Source: Rhizobiales bacterium 65-79 (GTDB lineage: Bacteria; Pseudomonadota; Alphaproteobacteria; Rhizobiales; Rhizobiaceae). From it: a stretch of DNA of 64,000 nucleotides. Every line of letters starts with the position of its first letter. Position 1 is the first letter of the stretch. Shown here in pieces: positions 8,157-18,169 of this stretch. Below the pieces are notes generated by a model. That model was not told the origin of the DNA. It made no database searches and saw only the letters and a program-made list of their open reading frames with translations. The position numbers and the translations under genes are program-made. The DNA lies in NCBI GenBank assembly GCA_001896885.1, contig MKRJ01000044.1, positions 1 through 64,000 of the forward strand, written 5' to 3'.

Positions 8157-9374
8157 TTAAAAGAACGCCTGCAGGTCCGTCTGCGCCCGTCCGAGGATCA
8201 GCGCATGCACGTCGTGCGTGCCCTCATAGGTGTTGACGGTCTCGAGGTTCTGCGCGTGGCGCATGACGTGATAGCCGATCTGGATGCCGTTGCCGCCATG
8301 CATGTCGCGCGCCTGCCGCGCGATGTCGAGCGCCTTGCCGCAATTGTTGCGCTTGACGATGGAGATCATCTCCGGCGCCATCTTCCCCTCGTCGAACAGG
8401 CGGCCGACACGAAGCGCGCCCTGAAGCCCTAGCGCGATCTCGGTCTGCATGTCGGCGAGCTTCTTCTGGAAAAGCTGCGTGCCCGCAAGCGGCTTGCCGA
8501 ACTGCCTGCGGTCGAGGCCGTACCGGCGGGCGCGGAACCAGCAATCCTCCGCCGCGCCCATCGCGCCCCAGGCGATACCGTAGCGGGCGCGGTTGAGGCA
8601 GCCGAACGGGCCCTTGAGGCCGGAGACGTTGGGCAGAAGCGCCTCTTCCCCCACTTTGACCCCTTCCAGCACCACCTCGCCGGTGACGGAGGCGCGCAAG
8701 GAAAGCTTGCCTGCGATCTTCGGCGCCGACAGGCCCTTCATGCCCTTCTCCAGCACGAAGCCGCGGATGGCATCCTTGCCGTCGGCGCCCTTCAGCTTTG
8801 CCCAGACGACGAAGACATCGGCAATCGGCGCGTTCGATATCCACATCTTGGAGCCGGAGAGCCGGTAGCCGCCATCGATCTTCTCGGCGCGGGTCTTCAT
8901 GCCGCCCGGATCGGAGCCGGCATCGGGTTCGGTCAGTCCGAAGCAGCCGATCCACTCGCCGGAAGCGAGCTTCGGCAGGTACTTTTTCCTTTGTTCCTCC
9001 GAGCCGTAGGCATGGATGGGATACATGACCAGCGACGACTGCACGCTCATCATCGAGCGGTAGCCCGAATCGATGCGCTCCACCTCGCGCGCGACGAGCC
9101 CATAGGAGACATAGCCGGCGCCGATGCCGCCATATTCCTCGGGGATCGTCACGCCGAGCAGGCCGGCCGCGCCCATCTCGGCGAAGATCGAGGGGTCGGT
9201 CTTCTCCTCCAGATAGGCCTGCTCGACGCGCGGAGCGAGCTTGTCGGCGGCGAACGAGGCCGCCGCGTCGCGGATCATCCGTTCCTCGTCCGTCAACTGG
9301 TCGTCGAGGAGGAACGGATCCTCCCATTTGAAGGAGGCAGCGGCGGAATGGGCGGGCTTTTGCTGTATGTTCAT
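8157..9374 (-). CDS. gcdH: acyl-CoA dehydrogenase, probable glutaryl-CoA dehydrogenase
   Basis: A 405-residue FAD flavoprotein when started at MNIQQKP (9374). [22 protein letters not shown] and [25 protein letters not shown] are standard acyl-CoA dehydrogenase motifs. The C-terminal [19 protein letters not shown], holding the catalytic glutamate, is typical of glutaryl-CoA dehydrogenase. The enzyme converts glutaryl-CoA to crotonyl-CoA and CO2 in lysine and tryptophan breakdown, passing electrons to ETF. No other gene of the pathway is adjacent. The subfamily call is likely but rests on motif recognition. Confidence 0.85.
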   Translation of the reverse strand: MNIQQKPAHSAAASFKWEDPFLLDDQLTDEERMIRDAAASFAADKLAPRVEQAYLEEKTDPSIFAEMGAAGLLGVTIPEEYGGIGAGYVSYGLVAREVERIDSGYRSMMSVQSSLVMYPIHAYGSEEQRKKYLPKLASGEWIGCFGLTEPDAGSDPGGMKTRAEKIDGGYRLSGSKMWISNAPIADVFVVWAKLKGADGKDAIRGFVLEKGMKGLSAPKIAGKLSLRASVTGEVVLEGVKVGEEALLPNVSGLKGPFGCLNRARYGIAWGAMGAAEDCWFRARRYGLDRRQFGKPLAGTQLFQKKLADMQTEIALGLQGALRVGRLFDEGKMAPEMISIVKRNNCGKALDIARQARDMHGGNGIQIGYHVMRHAQNLETVNTYEGTHDVHALILGRAQTDLQAFF

Positions 9375-9604
9375 CGGGCTTCCGTCGAAAATCTCGTGTC
9401 GGTCCAAGTCTAAGCCTAAATATGCGGCCGGCAACGGCTTTTTCCGCCCGTTCGGCAGAATTCAAGGCGATGCGGAAAGGATGCGCTAACCACCCTTTCC
9501 GAATCCGCTGGCACCGGATCTCCGCTATGTGCTTGCGGCAGCCGGATTAACGAATTCTCACCCAATCCCCCGCAATCTGCGGCCGAAGGCGTGACGAGGG
9601 GCAC

Positions 9605-11260
9605 ATGGCCGAGCAGAAATCCGGAAGCGCGACCGGCAAGCTGATCGTGATCATCAAGAGCGCGTACTGGATCGCGCTCGCCATCATCGCGGTGATGGCG
9701 GCGACGTCCTATGTGCTGCTGCAGCGGATGATGCATTCCACGCTCCAGGGGGAGATGGCCGGGATCACCCGGACCCGGCTGGACGAGATGCTTTCGCTCC
9801 ACCTCTACCTCTTCTACGCCACGATGGGCGTCATCATCCTCGTGGCGCTCCTCATCTTCCGCCCGATGAGCGAGATGATCCGCCGCATGACCACCGATCT
9901 CATCGATGCGCACAATTCGATGGCGTTCATCGCCGTGCATGACGGGCTGACAGGCCTCTACAACCGCGCCTTCCTGATCGACCATTTCGACAATTTGCTG
10001 AAGGTCGCCGCGCGGCGGCGCGAGCGGCTCGCCGTGCTGCAGCTCGACCTCGACCGCTTCAAGCAGGTCAACGACACGCTCGGCCATGCCGCGGGGGACT
10101 TCGTGCTGGTGAAGACAGCCGAGCGGATGCGCGCCTCCTGCCGCGCATCCGACCTGTGCGTCAGGCTGGGCGGCGACGAATTCGTCATGATCCTCAACGC
10201 CGCCGGCACCACCGAGGACATCAACGCGCTGGCTCGGCGCATCCTCGACAAGGTCAACGAGCCGATGGATTTCGGGGGCGCCACCATCCATCCGGGCGCC
10301 AGCGGCGGCATCGCCGTCTATCCGGTCGACGCCGACAATGCGGAAGACCTGCTCGTCCATGCCGACCTCGCGCTCTATTCGGCGAAGCGCCTCGGCGGTG
10401 GCCATTTCTCCTTCTTTTCCGACGAGTTGCGTAAGGAACTTGATCACCGGAAGCAACTGGAACACGACCTCAGGGAGGCCATCGCCACGAAAGCGTTCTC
10501 GGTCCACTTCCAACCGCAGGTGTCGCTCGCAAGCTCGGCGGTGGCCGGCGTCGAGGCGCTGGCGCGCTGGGAGCACCCCGTGCGCGGCATGGTTTCGCCT
10601 GCCGAGTTCATCCCGGTCGCCGACAAGGCCAAGCTGATGGCCGATATCGGCCGCATCGTTATCGAGAAGGCGATCGCCCAGGCCGCCGCGTGGTATCGCG
10701 CCGGAACGGAATTCGGGCGGCTGGCCGTCAATGTCTCGGGCGCGGAACTGCGCGAACCCGACTTCGCCACCTTCCTTTTCCGCACGCTCGAGAACCACGG
10801 CCTGCCGCCGAAGAGGCTTTCGCTCGAGATCGTCGAATCCGTCATCCTGGACGACGAGAAGACCGGCATCGCCGCGGCGCTGCGCGCCATCCGCAAGGCG
10901 GGCGTGCATCTGGAACTCGACGATTTCGGCACCGGCTACGCCTCGCTCAGCCATGTCAATCCGAACGAGATCGACCGGCTGAAGATCGACCGCCGCTTCG
11001 TGCAGAACATCGACAGCAACGACGACAACACCAAGATCGTGCGCGCCATCACCGAACTGGCGCGCGGGCTCGGCATCTCCATCATCGCCGAGGGCGCGGA
11101 GACCGAGGAGGAGCTGAACTCGCTCCTGGCGCTCGGCTGCGAGCATGTGCAGGGTTATTCGATCGCCTTCCCCATGCCCGGGCCGCAGGCAGGGCAATGG
11201 CTGGAGGCGCGTACACGCCGGAAGCCGGCTCTGACGGTCCACGAGGGCAAGCGGGCATAG
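9605..11260 (+). CDS. membrane-anchored GGDEF-EAL protein (diguanylate cyclase and phosphodiesterase domains)
   Basis: A 551-residue protein with two membrane segments, about residues 14-38 and 66-85, and no recognisable periplasmic sensor domain between them. The GGDEF domain has an intact GGDEF signature at 189-193. It also has an RASD inhibitory I-site at 180-183, at the expected five-residue spacing. The EAL domain has EAL at 317-319, DDFGTGYASL and the AEGAETEEE helix, all catalytic positions kept. Both making and breaking cyclic-di-GMP are therefore possible. The ATG at 9605 is preceded by GACGAGGGGC as ribosome-binding site. It is monocistronic. Confidence 0.93.
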   Translation: MAEQKSGSATGKLIVIIKSAYWIALAIIAVMAATSYVLLQRMMHSTLQGEMAGITRTRLDEMLSLHLYLFYATMGVIILVALLIFRPMSEMIRRMTTDLIDAHNSMAFIAVHDGLTGLYNRAFLIDHFDNLLKVAARRRERLAVLQLDLDRFKQVNDTLGHAAGDFVLVKTAERMRASCRASDLCVRLGGDEFVMILNAAGTTEDINALARRILDKVNEPMDFGGATIHPGASGGIAVYPVDADNAEDLLVHADLALYSAKRLGGGHFSFFSDELRKELDHRKQLEHDLREAIATKAFSVHFQPQVSLASSAVAGVEALARWEHPVRGMVSPAEFIPVADKAKLMADIGRIVIEKAIAQAAAWYRAGTEFGRLAVNVSGAELREPDFATFLFRTLENHGLPPKRLSLEIVESVILDDEKTGIAAALRAIRKAGVHLELDDFGTGYASLSHVNPNEIDRLKIDRRFVQNIDSNDDNTKIVRAITELARGLGISIIAEGAETEEELNSLLALGCEHVQGYSIAFPMPGPQAGQWLEARTRRKPALTVHEGKRA

Positions 11261-11460
11261 TGGACAAAGTGACGACGCGAAACGTAGATCCGTCGCGTTA
11301 AGCCCTTCGCGCATCTCACCTTTCCAGCGATCATCGGTCGCCGCGAGCCGCGCTTTTCTCCACGCCGGCGGCCGGACAGCCGATCTTTCGAATTGCGCTG
11401 CCCGGCGCGCCGCCCTATGGCGAAGGTTGCGGCGTCGACGCCGCCCAAGGAGCCGGCCGC

Positions 11461-11922
11461 ATGACCGACACCAAATCGCTGACGCAGCTCGGCGCGAAAG
11501 TCGTTCAGCCCGCCTCGCCCGACGAAGCGGTTCTTGAGACCGTTCCCTTCGGACGAAAGGACGGACCGCCGGCCATCGTCCGCCTCACCTGCCCGGAGTT
11601 CACCTCGCTCTGCCCGGTGACCGGCCAGCCGGATTTCGCCCATATCGTCGTCGACTACGCGCCGGACGGCCTCCTGGTCGAATCGAAATCCTTCAAGCTG
11701 TTCCTCACCTCCTTCCGCAACCACGGCGCCTTCCACGAGGAATGCACGGTCATGATCGGGCGGCGGATGGCGGAGGCGGCGAAGCCGCTCTGGCTGCGCA
11801 TCGCCGGCTACTGGTTTCCGCGCGGAGGCATACCGATCGACGTCTTCTGGCAGACCGGCCAACCGCCGGAGGGGGCGTGGCTGCCGGAGACGGGCGTCGC
11901 GCCCTATCGGGGACGAGGATAG
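11461..11922 (+). CDS. queF: NADPH-dependent 7-cyano-7-deazaguanine (preQ0) reductase
   Basis: A 153-residue type I QueF. It reduces preQ0 to preQ1 in queuosine tRNA modification. [16 protein letters not shown] holds the catalytic cysteine and aspartate. The family motif [20 protein letters not shown] is complete. Length matches single-domain QueF enzymes. AAGGAG precedes the start, and a perfect 16-base palindrome GCGGCGTCGACGCCGC at 11429-11444 lies just before it. No preQ1 riboswitch was recognised in the leader. No other queuosine gene is nearby. Confidence 0.95.
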   Translation: MTDTKSLTQLGAKVVQPASPDEAVLETVPFGRKDGPPAIVRLTCPEFTSLCPVTGQPDFAHIVVDYAPDGLLVESKSFKLFLTSFRNHGAFHEECTVMIGRRMAEAAKPLWLRIAGYWFPRGGIPIDVFWQTGQPPEGAWLPETGVAPYRGRG

Positions 11923-11957
11923 GGCCTTCGTGGCCTATGCCAGCGCAGGGATTGATC

Positions 11958-13106
11958 GTGAGCCTCAGCAAAGCAATGAAACTCGCAGTGGTCGGGCGTG
12001 GTCTGATCGGGTCGGCAGCCGCGCGGCATTTGAGCAAAATGGGCCATGACGTCGCGCTGATCGGCCCAGACGAACCAACAACCGATTATGCGAGGCATAG
12101 CGGCGTTTTTGGAAGTCACTACGATGAAGGCCGTATCACGCGAACGTTCGATTTAGACCCGTTCTGGAGGCAAGCGAACGCCGCTTCGATCTCGCGTTAC
12201 GGCGAGGTTTCAGCGGCAAGCGGCGTGGAGTTCTACCGGGAAGTCGGCGTGCTTCACCTCGGCCCCGGCGAAACCACGAACATCGCTTCGGTCGGCAAGA
12301 TTGCTGCCGAGGCAGGGATCTTCTGTGAAGCATATGACGATGCGGGGCTTGCGAAGCGATTTCCGTTTCTGGGCTCGACCACGGGAATGCAGGGGTATTT
12401 CGAGCCGAGGAACGCCGGATATATCAGCCCGCGCCGTCTGGTTCGCGCGCAGACGATCGCGGCGGAGCGTGCCGGGGCTCGCATCATAGACGAACCTGCT
12501 CTGGGAATTTCCGAAAGCGGCTTAGGCGCGACGATCCGGACGAGATCGGGCAGCGTCGAGGCCGAGCGTGTTCTCGTCGCGGCAGGCGGCCATACCCAAT
12601 CGCTGCTCGGTCGATCCTTGGGCTTTACGGTCTTCGGGCGCACGGTGGCGATGTTCCGGCTCGGTGCAGCGGAGGTTCAACGCCTGGCCGGTATGCCGCC
12701 CATGCGCTGCTTCGGCCCCAAGGGCAAGAGTCCCTACATACTGCCGCCGATTCCCTATCCGGACGGCCAGACCTGGTTGAAACTCGGCAGCGATCCGGTC
12801 GACCTTCCGCTCGAAAGCGAGGCGGATATCAAGGATTGGTTCCGATCGGGCGGATCGATCGACGTCGCCGACGGGCTTCAAGAGCAGATCCTCGAACGAA
12901 TCCGCGATCTCGCTTTCGAGGAACGCCGCGTCGTGCCCTGCATGACAACCTTCGGCGACACGGGCCTGCCTTGCATCGGGCCGCTTTCGGAGCGCCTGGC
13001 CGTTGCATTCGGCTGCTACGGCAAGAGCGCGAAATGTTCGGACGAATTGGGCCGGCTGGGTGCCATGGCGCTGCTCGGCGAGGTCATGCCGGAACTGGCA
13101 CCCTGA
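11958..13106 (+). CDS. FAD-dependent oxidoreductase of the DAO/sarcosine oxidase family
   Basis: A 382-residue protein from the GTG at 11958, which has AGGG seven bases upstream; ATGs at 11937 and 11976 are alternatives. MKLAVVGRGLIGSAAARHLSKMGHDVALIG is the N-terminal FAD-binding Rossmann motif. ARHSGVFGSHYDEGRITR and, near the C-terminus, GLPCIGPLSERLAVAFGCYGKSAKCS recall N-methyl-tryptophan and sarcosine oxidases. These oxidise secondary amines or amino acids and release peroxide. In the usual covalent flavin cysteine region it reads GKSAKCSDELGRLG; whether flavin is covalent is uncertain. GC content is slightly below the flanks. The substrate is unknown. Confidence 0.78.
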   Translation: MSLSKAMKLAVVGRGLIGSAAARHLSKMGHDVALIGPDEPTTDYARHSGVFGSHYDEGRITRTFDLDPFWRQANAASISRYGEVSAASGVEFYREVGVLHLGPGETTNIASVGKIAAEAGIFCEAYDDAGLAKRFPFLGSTTGMQGYFEPRNAGYISPRRLVRAQTIAAERAGARIIDEPALGISESGLGATIRTRSGSVEAERVLVAAGGHTQSLLGRSLGFTVFGRTVAMFRLGAAEVQRLAGMPPMRCFGPKGKSPYILPPIPYPDGQTWLKLGSDPVDLPLESEADIKDWFRSGGSIDVADGLQEQILERIRDLAFEERRVVPCMTTFGDTGLPCIGPLSERLAVAFGCYGKSAKCSDELGRLGAMALLGEVMPELAP

Positions 13107-13132
13107 CCGGATTGTCCAGGGCCGTCCCAGGT

Positions 13133-13570
13133 CTACCCGCACCTCAACCCGCTCAGCCGCCAATTGCCCGTGCGGGAGGCGATATCGGCCACCTTCCACA
13201 CGCCGTCGACCTGCTGCAGCGACCACTCCACCTCGTGCGGCTGGCGGAAGAGCGTGAAGTCGGCGATGACGGTGGCGGTCGGGCCGTTCACGGTCTCGTT
13301 CAGCGTAAGCGAGGAATCGATCTGGTTCTGGTCGAGGTCCTGGCTGTCGAGCGCCAGGATGAAATCGATGCAGGCCTCGCCGCCGCCATTGGCGACCCTT
13401 TCATTGGCGTCCAGCGCGGCGCGGGCAAGGCCGGTGAAGCGGTCGCGGTTGTCGGGCTCCGTCTCCGAACCGATGTTGCGGTAGAAATAGCGGACGGCGT
13501 CCGAGGGCGGCCCGGCGAAGGCGGGACCGGAGAGGACGAGCATGATTGCGGCGGCCGGCAGATATCTCAT
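13133..13570 (-). CDS. secreted hypothetical protein
   Basis: A 145-residue protein with a clear signal peptide MRYLPAAAIMLVLSGPAFAG. The mature part contains AVRYFYRNIGSETEPDNRDRF and VEWSLQQVDGVWKVADIAS, resembling the NTF2-like DUF3828 type of periplasmic proteins (tentative). Two cysteines (EACIDF and the C-terminal LRCG) could form a disulfide. It is convergent with the FAD oxidoreductase and divergent from mutL, alone in its transcription unit. No function is known. Confidence 0.7.
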   Translation of the reverse strand: MRYLPAAAIMLVLSGPAFAGPPSDAVRYFYRNIGSETEPDNRDRFTGLARAALDANERVANGGGEACIDFILALDSQDLDQNQIDSSLTLNETVNGPTATVIADFTLFRQPHEVEWSLQQVDGVWKVADIASRTGNWRLSGLRCG

Positions 13571-13646
13571 TCACTTTCCCGTATAGCTCGATAGAGGAGG
13601 ACAGCCCGCCCTCGCGACCCTATCCGAATCCTTCTATAATTCCATC

Positions 13647-15497
13647 ATGGCAATTCGACAGCTTTCCGACACGATGATCAACCAGATCGCCGCCGGCGAG
13701 GTGATCGAGCGGCCGGCGAGCGTCGTCAAGGAACTGGTCGAGAACGCGCTCGACGCCGGCGCCGGCCGGGTGGAAATCGTCGTTTCCGGCGGCGGGCTCG
13801 GCCTGATCCGCGTTTCCGACGACGGTGGCGGCATTCCGGAGGGGGAATTGCCGCTCGCCGTGGCGCGGCACTGCACGTCGAAGCTTTCCGGCGATCTCCA
13901 CGATATCCGCTCGCTCGGCTTCCGCGGCGAGGCGCTCCCCTCGATCGGCTCGGTCGGCAAGCTCACCATCCGCTCGCGCACGGCGGACGCGGGTTCCGGC
14001 GCGGAGATCCATGTCAGCGGCGGCGCCGTCTCCGCCGTGCGGCCGGCGCCGGCCAACCAGGGCACGATGGTGGAAGTGCGCGACCTTTTCTTCGCCACGC
14101 CGGCGAGGCTGAAATTCATGAAGGGCGAACGCGCCGAGACGAGCGCCATCGCCGACGTGGTGAAGCGCATCGCCATCGCCTTCCCCGGCGTCCGTTTCAC
14201 CTGGTCCTCGCCGGACCGGACAGCGACCGAGTTTCCCTCTTCCGAAGCGGGCGAGGAAGGGCTGCTCCGCCGCATCGCGCAGGTGATCGGAAAGGACTTT
14301 CCGGAAAACTCCCTTCCGATCGACGCCGAGCGCGAGGGGGTGCGGCTTTCCGGCCGCATCTCCATCCCCTCCTTCAGCCGCGCCAACGCCCTGTCGCAAT
14401 ATGCCTATGTGAACGGACGGCCGGTACGCGACAAGCTGATCGCCGGCGCGCTCCGCGGCGCCTTCGCCGACGTGCTGCCGCGCGACCGGCATGCCGTCAC
14501 CGTGCTGTTCCTTACGCTCGATCCGGCGCTGGTCGATGTCAACGTGCACCCGGCTAAGGCCGACGTACGCTTCCGCGATCCGGGCCTCGTGCGCGGCCTG
14601 ATCGTCGGCGCGATCAGGCAGGCGATGGCGGAGGCCGGCATCCGCGCCAACACGACCGGCGCGGCCGCCATGAGCGCCGCCTTCCGGCCGGGCGTGGCGC
14701 CATTCGCCCATGCGGCGCATTCCGTCGGCCATCGCACCCATCAGGCCTGGCGGCCGATGCCCGCCTCCGGCTTCGATTTCCGGCACTCGCCGCAGCGGCC
14801 GCTGGATTCCGCTCCTGGCGGGGCCGGCTTCGGCGAGGCGGACCAGGCAGTGCTCGATGCGCCCGCCAGCGCCGACGCGCGCGCCTCCGCGGCCGAGCCC
14901 GCGCCGGAGCTGCTCGCCACGCCGCTCGGCGCGGCGCGCGCGCAGGTGCACGAAAACTACATCATCGCGCAAACCGAGGATTCGCTGGTCATCGTCGACC
15001 AGCATGCCGCCCATGAGCGCCTCGTCTACGAGGCGCTGAAAGAGGCACTGCATTCGCGGCCGATGACGGCGCAGATGCTTCTGATCCCGGAGATCGTCGA
15101 CCTGCCCGAAGAGGAGGTGGAGCGGCTCGCGGCGCACGCGGAGACGCTTGCCCGTTTCGGGCTGGGCATCGAGCGCTTCGGCCCCGGCGCGATCGCGGTG
15201 CGCGAGACGCCGGCGATGCTCGGCGAGACGGATCCACGGCGGCTCCTCCTCGACATCGCCGACGAGATCGCCGAGAGCGACACGGCCGAAACGCTGAAGG
15301 CGCGCGTCGACCGGATCGCCGCGACGATGGCCTGCCACGGCTCGGTGCGCTCGGGACGGCGGCTGAAGCCCGAGGAGATGAACGCGCTCCTGAGGCAAAT
15401 GGAAGCGACGCCGGGGTCGGGCACCTGCAACCACGGCCGTCCGACCTATATCGAGCTCAAGCTCGCCGACATAGAGAGGCTGTTCGGGCGGCGATAG
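13647..15497 (+). CDS. mutL: DNA mismatch repair protein MutL
   Basis: A 616-residue MutL. The N-terminal GHKL ATPase begins [38 protein letters not shown], with the ATP-binding DDGGGI and [11 protein letters not shown] motifs. [12 protein letters not shown] closes the transducer domain. A proline- and alanine-rich linker spans about residues 335-430. The C-terminal domain holds the endonuclease motif [12 protein letters not shown] and the distal [12 protein letters not shown] and GTCNHGRPT blocks, so it is an endonuclease-type MutL that nicks the daughter strand, as expected where MutH is absent. mutS is not in the window. A DUF2093 gene follows. Confidence 0.97.
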   Translation: MAIRQLSDTMINQIAAGEVIERPASVVKELVENALDAGAGRVEIVVSGGGLGLIRVSDDGGGIPEGELPLAVARHCTSKLSGDLHDIRSLGFRGEALPSIGSVGKLTIRSRTADAGSGAEIHVSGGAVSAVRPAPANQGTMVEVRDLFFATPARLKFMKGERAETSAIADVVKRIAIAFPGVRFTWSSPDRTATEFPSSEAGEEGLLRRIAQVIGKDFPENSLPIDAEREGVRLSGRISIPSFSRANALSQYAYVNGRPVRDKLIAGALRGAFADVLPRDRHAVTVLFLTLDPALVDVNVHPAKADVRFRDPGLVRGLIVGAIRQAMAEAGIRANTTGAAAMSAAFRPGVAPFAHAAHSVGHRTHQAWRPMPASGFDFRHSPQRPLDSAPGGAGFGEADQAVLDAPASADARASAAEPAPELLATPLGAARAQVHENYIIAQTEDSLVIVDQHAAHERLVYEALKEALHSRPMTAQMLLIPEIVDLPEEEVERLAAHAETLARFGLGIERFGPGAIAVRETPAMLGETDPRRLLLDIADEIAESDTAETLKARVDRIAATMACHGSVRSGRRLKPEEMNALLRQMEATPGSGTCNHGRPTYIELKLADIERLFGRR

Positions 15498-15568
15498 CTC
15501 CCTGTTCGGGAACGCGCCGCCTTGATTTCCGCCGCGATTTGTGGCGGAAACACCATGGCAGAGGCTGA

Positions 15569-15799
15569 ATGATGAACCGTTTCGAAGGACCCGGCGCGCG
15601 CGAGGCGCGCATCCGCTATCTCGACGGCGATTTCCAGATCGTCGCGCCCGGTGCGTTCGTGCGCTGCGCGGTGACCGGCGAGTCGATCCCGATCGACGAG
15701 TTGAAGTACTGGAGCGTGGCCCGGCAGGAAGCCTATCTCAATTGCGCGGCCTCGCTCGAGCGGGAACTCGAGGCACACCCGGAATTGCGGACGCGCTGA
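15569..15799 (+). CDS. DUF2093 family protein
   Basis: A 76-residue cytosolic protein with IRYLDGDFQIVAPGAFVRCAVTG and IPIDELKYWSVARQEAYLNC. These match DUF2093, a small family found in Alphaproteobacteria, recognised from memory. It is 71 bases downstream of mutL on the same strand and may be co-transcribed. The start may be either of two adjacent ATGs (15569 or 15572). The two cysteines lie 32 residues apart. Function is unknown. Confidence 0.82.
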   Translation: MMNRFEGPGAREARIRYLDGDFQIVAPGAFVRCAVTGESIPIDELKYWSVARQEAYLNCAASLERELEAHPELRTR

Positions 15800-15811
15800 G
15801 CCGGCGCTTCG

Positions 15812-16840
15812 TCAGCCTCCCAGCCGCCGCTCCCGCCACGTCCGAAGCGTATCGCCGATGATCTGGCGCGGGACCGTGTCGGGGTCGAACGCCATGTCGA
15901 TCTCGACCACATGGACGTTCTCCAGGAATTCCTTGTTCGCGGCGGATCCGTCGAGGATGCGCACGGCGTCCTTCGCCGTCGTGGCGAGTTCGAGGCCGCG
16001 CCGTCTGGCCGTCGCGGCAAGGTCGGCAAGCTCGTCGGCGGCGTAGAAATGATGGTCGGCGAAGGCGCGTTTCAGGACGATCTCGCCGCCGGCTTCCTCG
16101 ACCGTGGCGAAGAACTTGGCCGGATCGCCGATGCCGGCGAAGGCGAGCGCCCGCTTTCCGGCGATGCCCGAGCCGGCGAGCGGCCGCTGGCGCGCCGAGA
16201 AGACCGGTTTGCCGGCACGCGCGGCCATGCGCACGATATGGTCGGCGCCGCTTCCCTCGCCGACGGCGAGCACCGCGTCGGCGTAGGGCATCTGGTCGAC
16301 GAGCCGGGCGCGAAGCGGGCCGCCGGGCATGGTGTGGCCGTTGCCGACGCCGCGGCGGGCATCGACGACGATCAGCGCGTAGTCGAAATGGATGCGCGCG
16401 CTCTGGAAGCCGTCGTCCATGATCAGCAGGTCGCAGCCCTTCTCCATGAGCAGGCGGGCGCCGGCGGCGCGGTTGCGCGCCACGACGACCGGCGCGTGGC
16501 GAGCGAGGAGCAATGGTTCGTCGCCGACATGCTTCGCGCGGTCATGCGCCGGATCGACCAGATGCGGGGAGGAATGGCTGCCGCCGTGGCCCCTGGACAG
16601 GAAACCCGGCTTCAGCCCCATGTCGCGCGCCTCCACGGCAAGCGCGATCGCCACCGGCGTCTTGCCGGCGCCGCCGACCGTGAGATTGCCGACGCACAGC
16701 ACCGGAGCGGCGATTTTCTCGCGCGTGGCGTTGAGGAGATTGCGGCGCGCCAGCGCGGCATAGGCGGCGGAAAACGGCGACAGGACGGCCGCGCGCCAGT
16801 CCGCCTTCTTCCACCAGAACGGAGGCGCCTCGCTCACCAC
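15812..16840 (-). CDS. lpxK: tetraacyldisaccharide 4'-kinase
   Basis: A 342-residue inner-membrane-associated kinase. It phosphorylates the 4' position of the lipid A precursor disaccharide-1-phosphate to give lipid IVA. An N-terminal hydrophobic helix region (PFSAAYAALARR) is followed by the P-loop GNLTVGGAGKTPVAIAL at about 51-67. The later DLLIMDDGFQ holds the conserved DDGFQ. It ends a minus-strand operon, seven bases after waaA. It works with waaA, which adds Kdo to its product. Confidence 0.95.
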   Translation of the reverse strand: MVSEAPPFWWKKADWRAAVLSPFSAAYAALARRNLLNATREKIAAPVLCVGNLTVGGAGKTPVAIALAVEARDMGLKPGFLSRGHGGSHSSPHLVDPAHDRAKHVGDEPLLLARHAPVVVARNRAAGARLLMEKGCDLLIMDDGFQSARIHFDYALIVVDARRGVGNGHTMPGGPLRARLVDQMPYADAVLAVGEGSGADHIVRMAARAGKPVFSARQRPLAGSGIAGKRALAFAGIGDPAKFFATVEEAGGEIVLKRAFADHHFYAADELADLAATARRRGLELATTAKDAVRILDGSAANKEFLENVHVVEIDMAFDPDTVPRQIIGDTLRTWRERRLGG

Positions 16841-16846
16841 CGGCCG

Positions 16847-18169
16847 CTATCTCCCGCGGCCGCTGCCGCCTTCGAGCCGCGCCTTCAGCGCCAGCGGATG
16901 GATATAGGGCTCCAGCGCCCGCATCGTCAGCGTCAGTGCTCCCCTCATCTCATCCACCGCGGCAAGGCCGGCCGCCATCATGTCGTGGCGCGCACGGTCG
17001 TTGTTCAAGAGAAAATTGACCGCGCCGGCGAGCATGTCACGGTCGCGGACGAGCCTGGCGCCGCCGCGATCGATCAGCCGCTGATACGCCTCGCGGAAAT
17101 TCTGCACGTTGCGCCCCGCAAGCACCGCCGTTTCGAGCATCGCCGGCTCCAGGGGGTTCTGGCCGCCCTCGCCGATCAGCGAACGGCCGACGAAGGCAAT
17201 CTCGGTCAGCCTGAGATAGAGGCCCATCTCGCCGATCGTATCGCCGAGGAGGATGTCGGTATCCGCCTCGACCGGCGCGCCCAGGCTTCGCCGCACCACC
17301 TTCAGCCCGGCGCCGGCGAACTGGTCGGCCAGGAGCGGCGCGCGCTCCGGATGGCGCGGAACGATGATGGTCAGGAGGTCGGGATGGCGCGAGCGAAGCA
17401 ATTTGTGCGCGTCGGCGGCAACCGTCTCCTCCCCCTCATGGGTCGAGATCGCGGCCCAGACTTGCCGGTTGCCCAGGCGGGCGCGGAAATCGGAAAGCGC
17501 CTCCTCGTCGGCGGCGGGCGGGCCGGCATCCACCTTCAGATTGCCGGAGACCGTGACCGGCCGGGCGCCCAGCATGCGGAAGCGCTCGGCGTCGAGGTCG
17601 GACTGGGCGACGACGTGCGCAAGGTTCTCGAACAGCGCCTCGGCCAGATAGGCGCGCTTCTTCCAGGAGCGGAAGGAGCGGTCGGACAGGCGGCCGTTGA
17701 CCAGCACCTGCGGCACGCGGCGCATGCCGAGTTCCAGGATGGTCACCGGCCATATCTCGGATTCGGCGATGATGGCGAGGTCCGGCGCCCAATGGTCGAG
17801 GAAGCGCTTGATCGCCGGCCCGAGGTCGAGCGGCACGTATTGGTGCAGAACGCGGTCGCCGAGCCGCTCGGAGGCGACCTTGGCGGAGGTCACCGTGCCG
17901 GTGGTCAGCACGACATTGATGTCGAGCGACAGGATCTCCTCGATCAGCGGAACGACGGCGTTGGTCTCGCCGACGCTCGCCGCGTGGGTCCATATCAGCG
18001 GACCGGACGGGCGCGGATAGCCCGCGAAACCATAGCGCTCGCGGCGCCGGGCATGCTCTTCCTTGCCCTTCGAAGCGCGCCACGCGACATAGCCGCCGAT
18101 CAGCGGATAGGCGGCCGCGCCCGTCCAACGATAGGCGGTCAGCATGGCGCGTGCCCAGCGCTCGCTCAT
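16847..18169 (-). CDS. waaA: 3-deoxy-D-manno-octulosonic acid (Kdo) transferase
   Basis: A 440-residue GT-B glycosyltransferase that transfers Kdo from CMP-Kdo to lipid IVA at the cytoplasmic face. The N-terminal membrane anchor is followed by GPLIWTHAASVGETNAVVPL, with the catalytic glutamate. The C-terminal half has GEMGLYLRLTEIAFVGRSLIGEGGQNPLEPAML, the family signature. It overlaps the upstream acyltransferase gene by four bases (ATGA). How many Kdo residues it adds cannot be read from sequence. Confidence 0.95.
   Translation of the reverse strand: MSERWARAMLTAYRWTGAAAYPLIGGYVAWRASKGKEEHARRRERYGFAGYPRPSGPLIWTHAASVGETNAVVPLIEEILSLDINVVLTTGTVTSAKVASERLGDRVLHQYVPLDLGPAIKRFLDHWAPDLAIIAESEIWPVTILELGMRRVPQVLVNGRLSDRSFRSWKKRAYLAEALFENLAHVVAQSDLDAERFRMLGARPVTVSGNLKVDAGPPAADEEALSDFRARLGNRQVWAAISTHEGEETVAADAHKLLRSRHPDLLTIIVPRHPERAPLLADQFAGAGLKVVRRSLGAPVEADTDILLGDTIGEMGLYLRLTEIAFVGRSLIGEGGQNPLEPAMLETAVLAGRNVQNFREAYQRLIDRGGARLVRDRDMLAGAVNFLLNNDRARHDMMAAGLAAVDEMRGALTLTMRALEPYIHPLALKARLEGGSGRGR

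Noticed and set aside
11261..11460. A possible preQ1 riboswitch before queF
   Set aside because: The leader has a GC palindrome at 11429-11444 but no preQ1-I or preQ1-II core such as the A-rich tail pairing with a GC hairpin loop.
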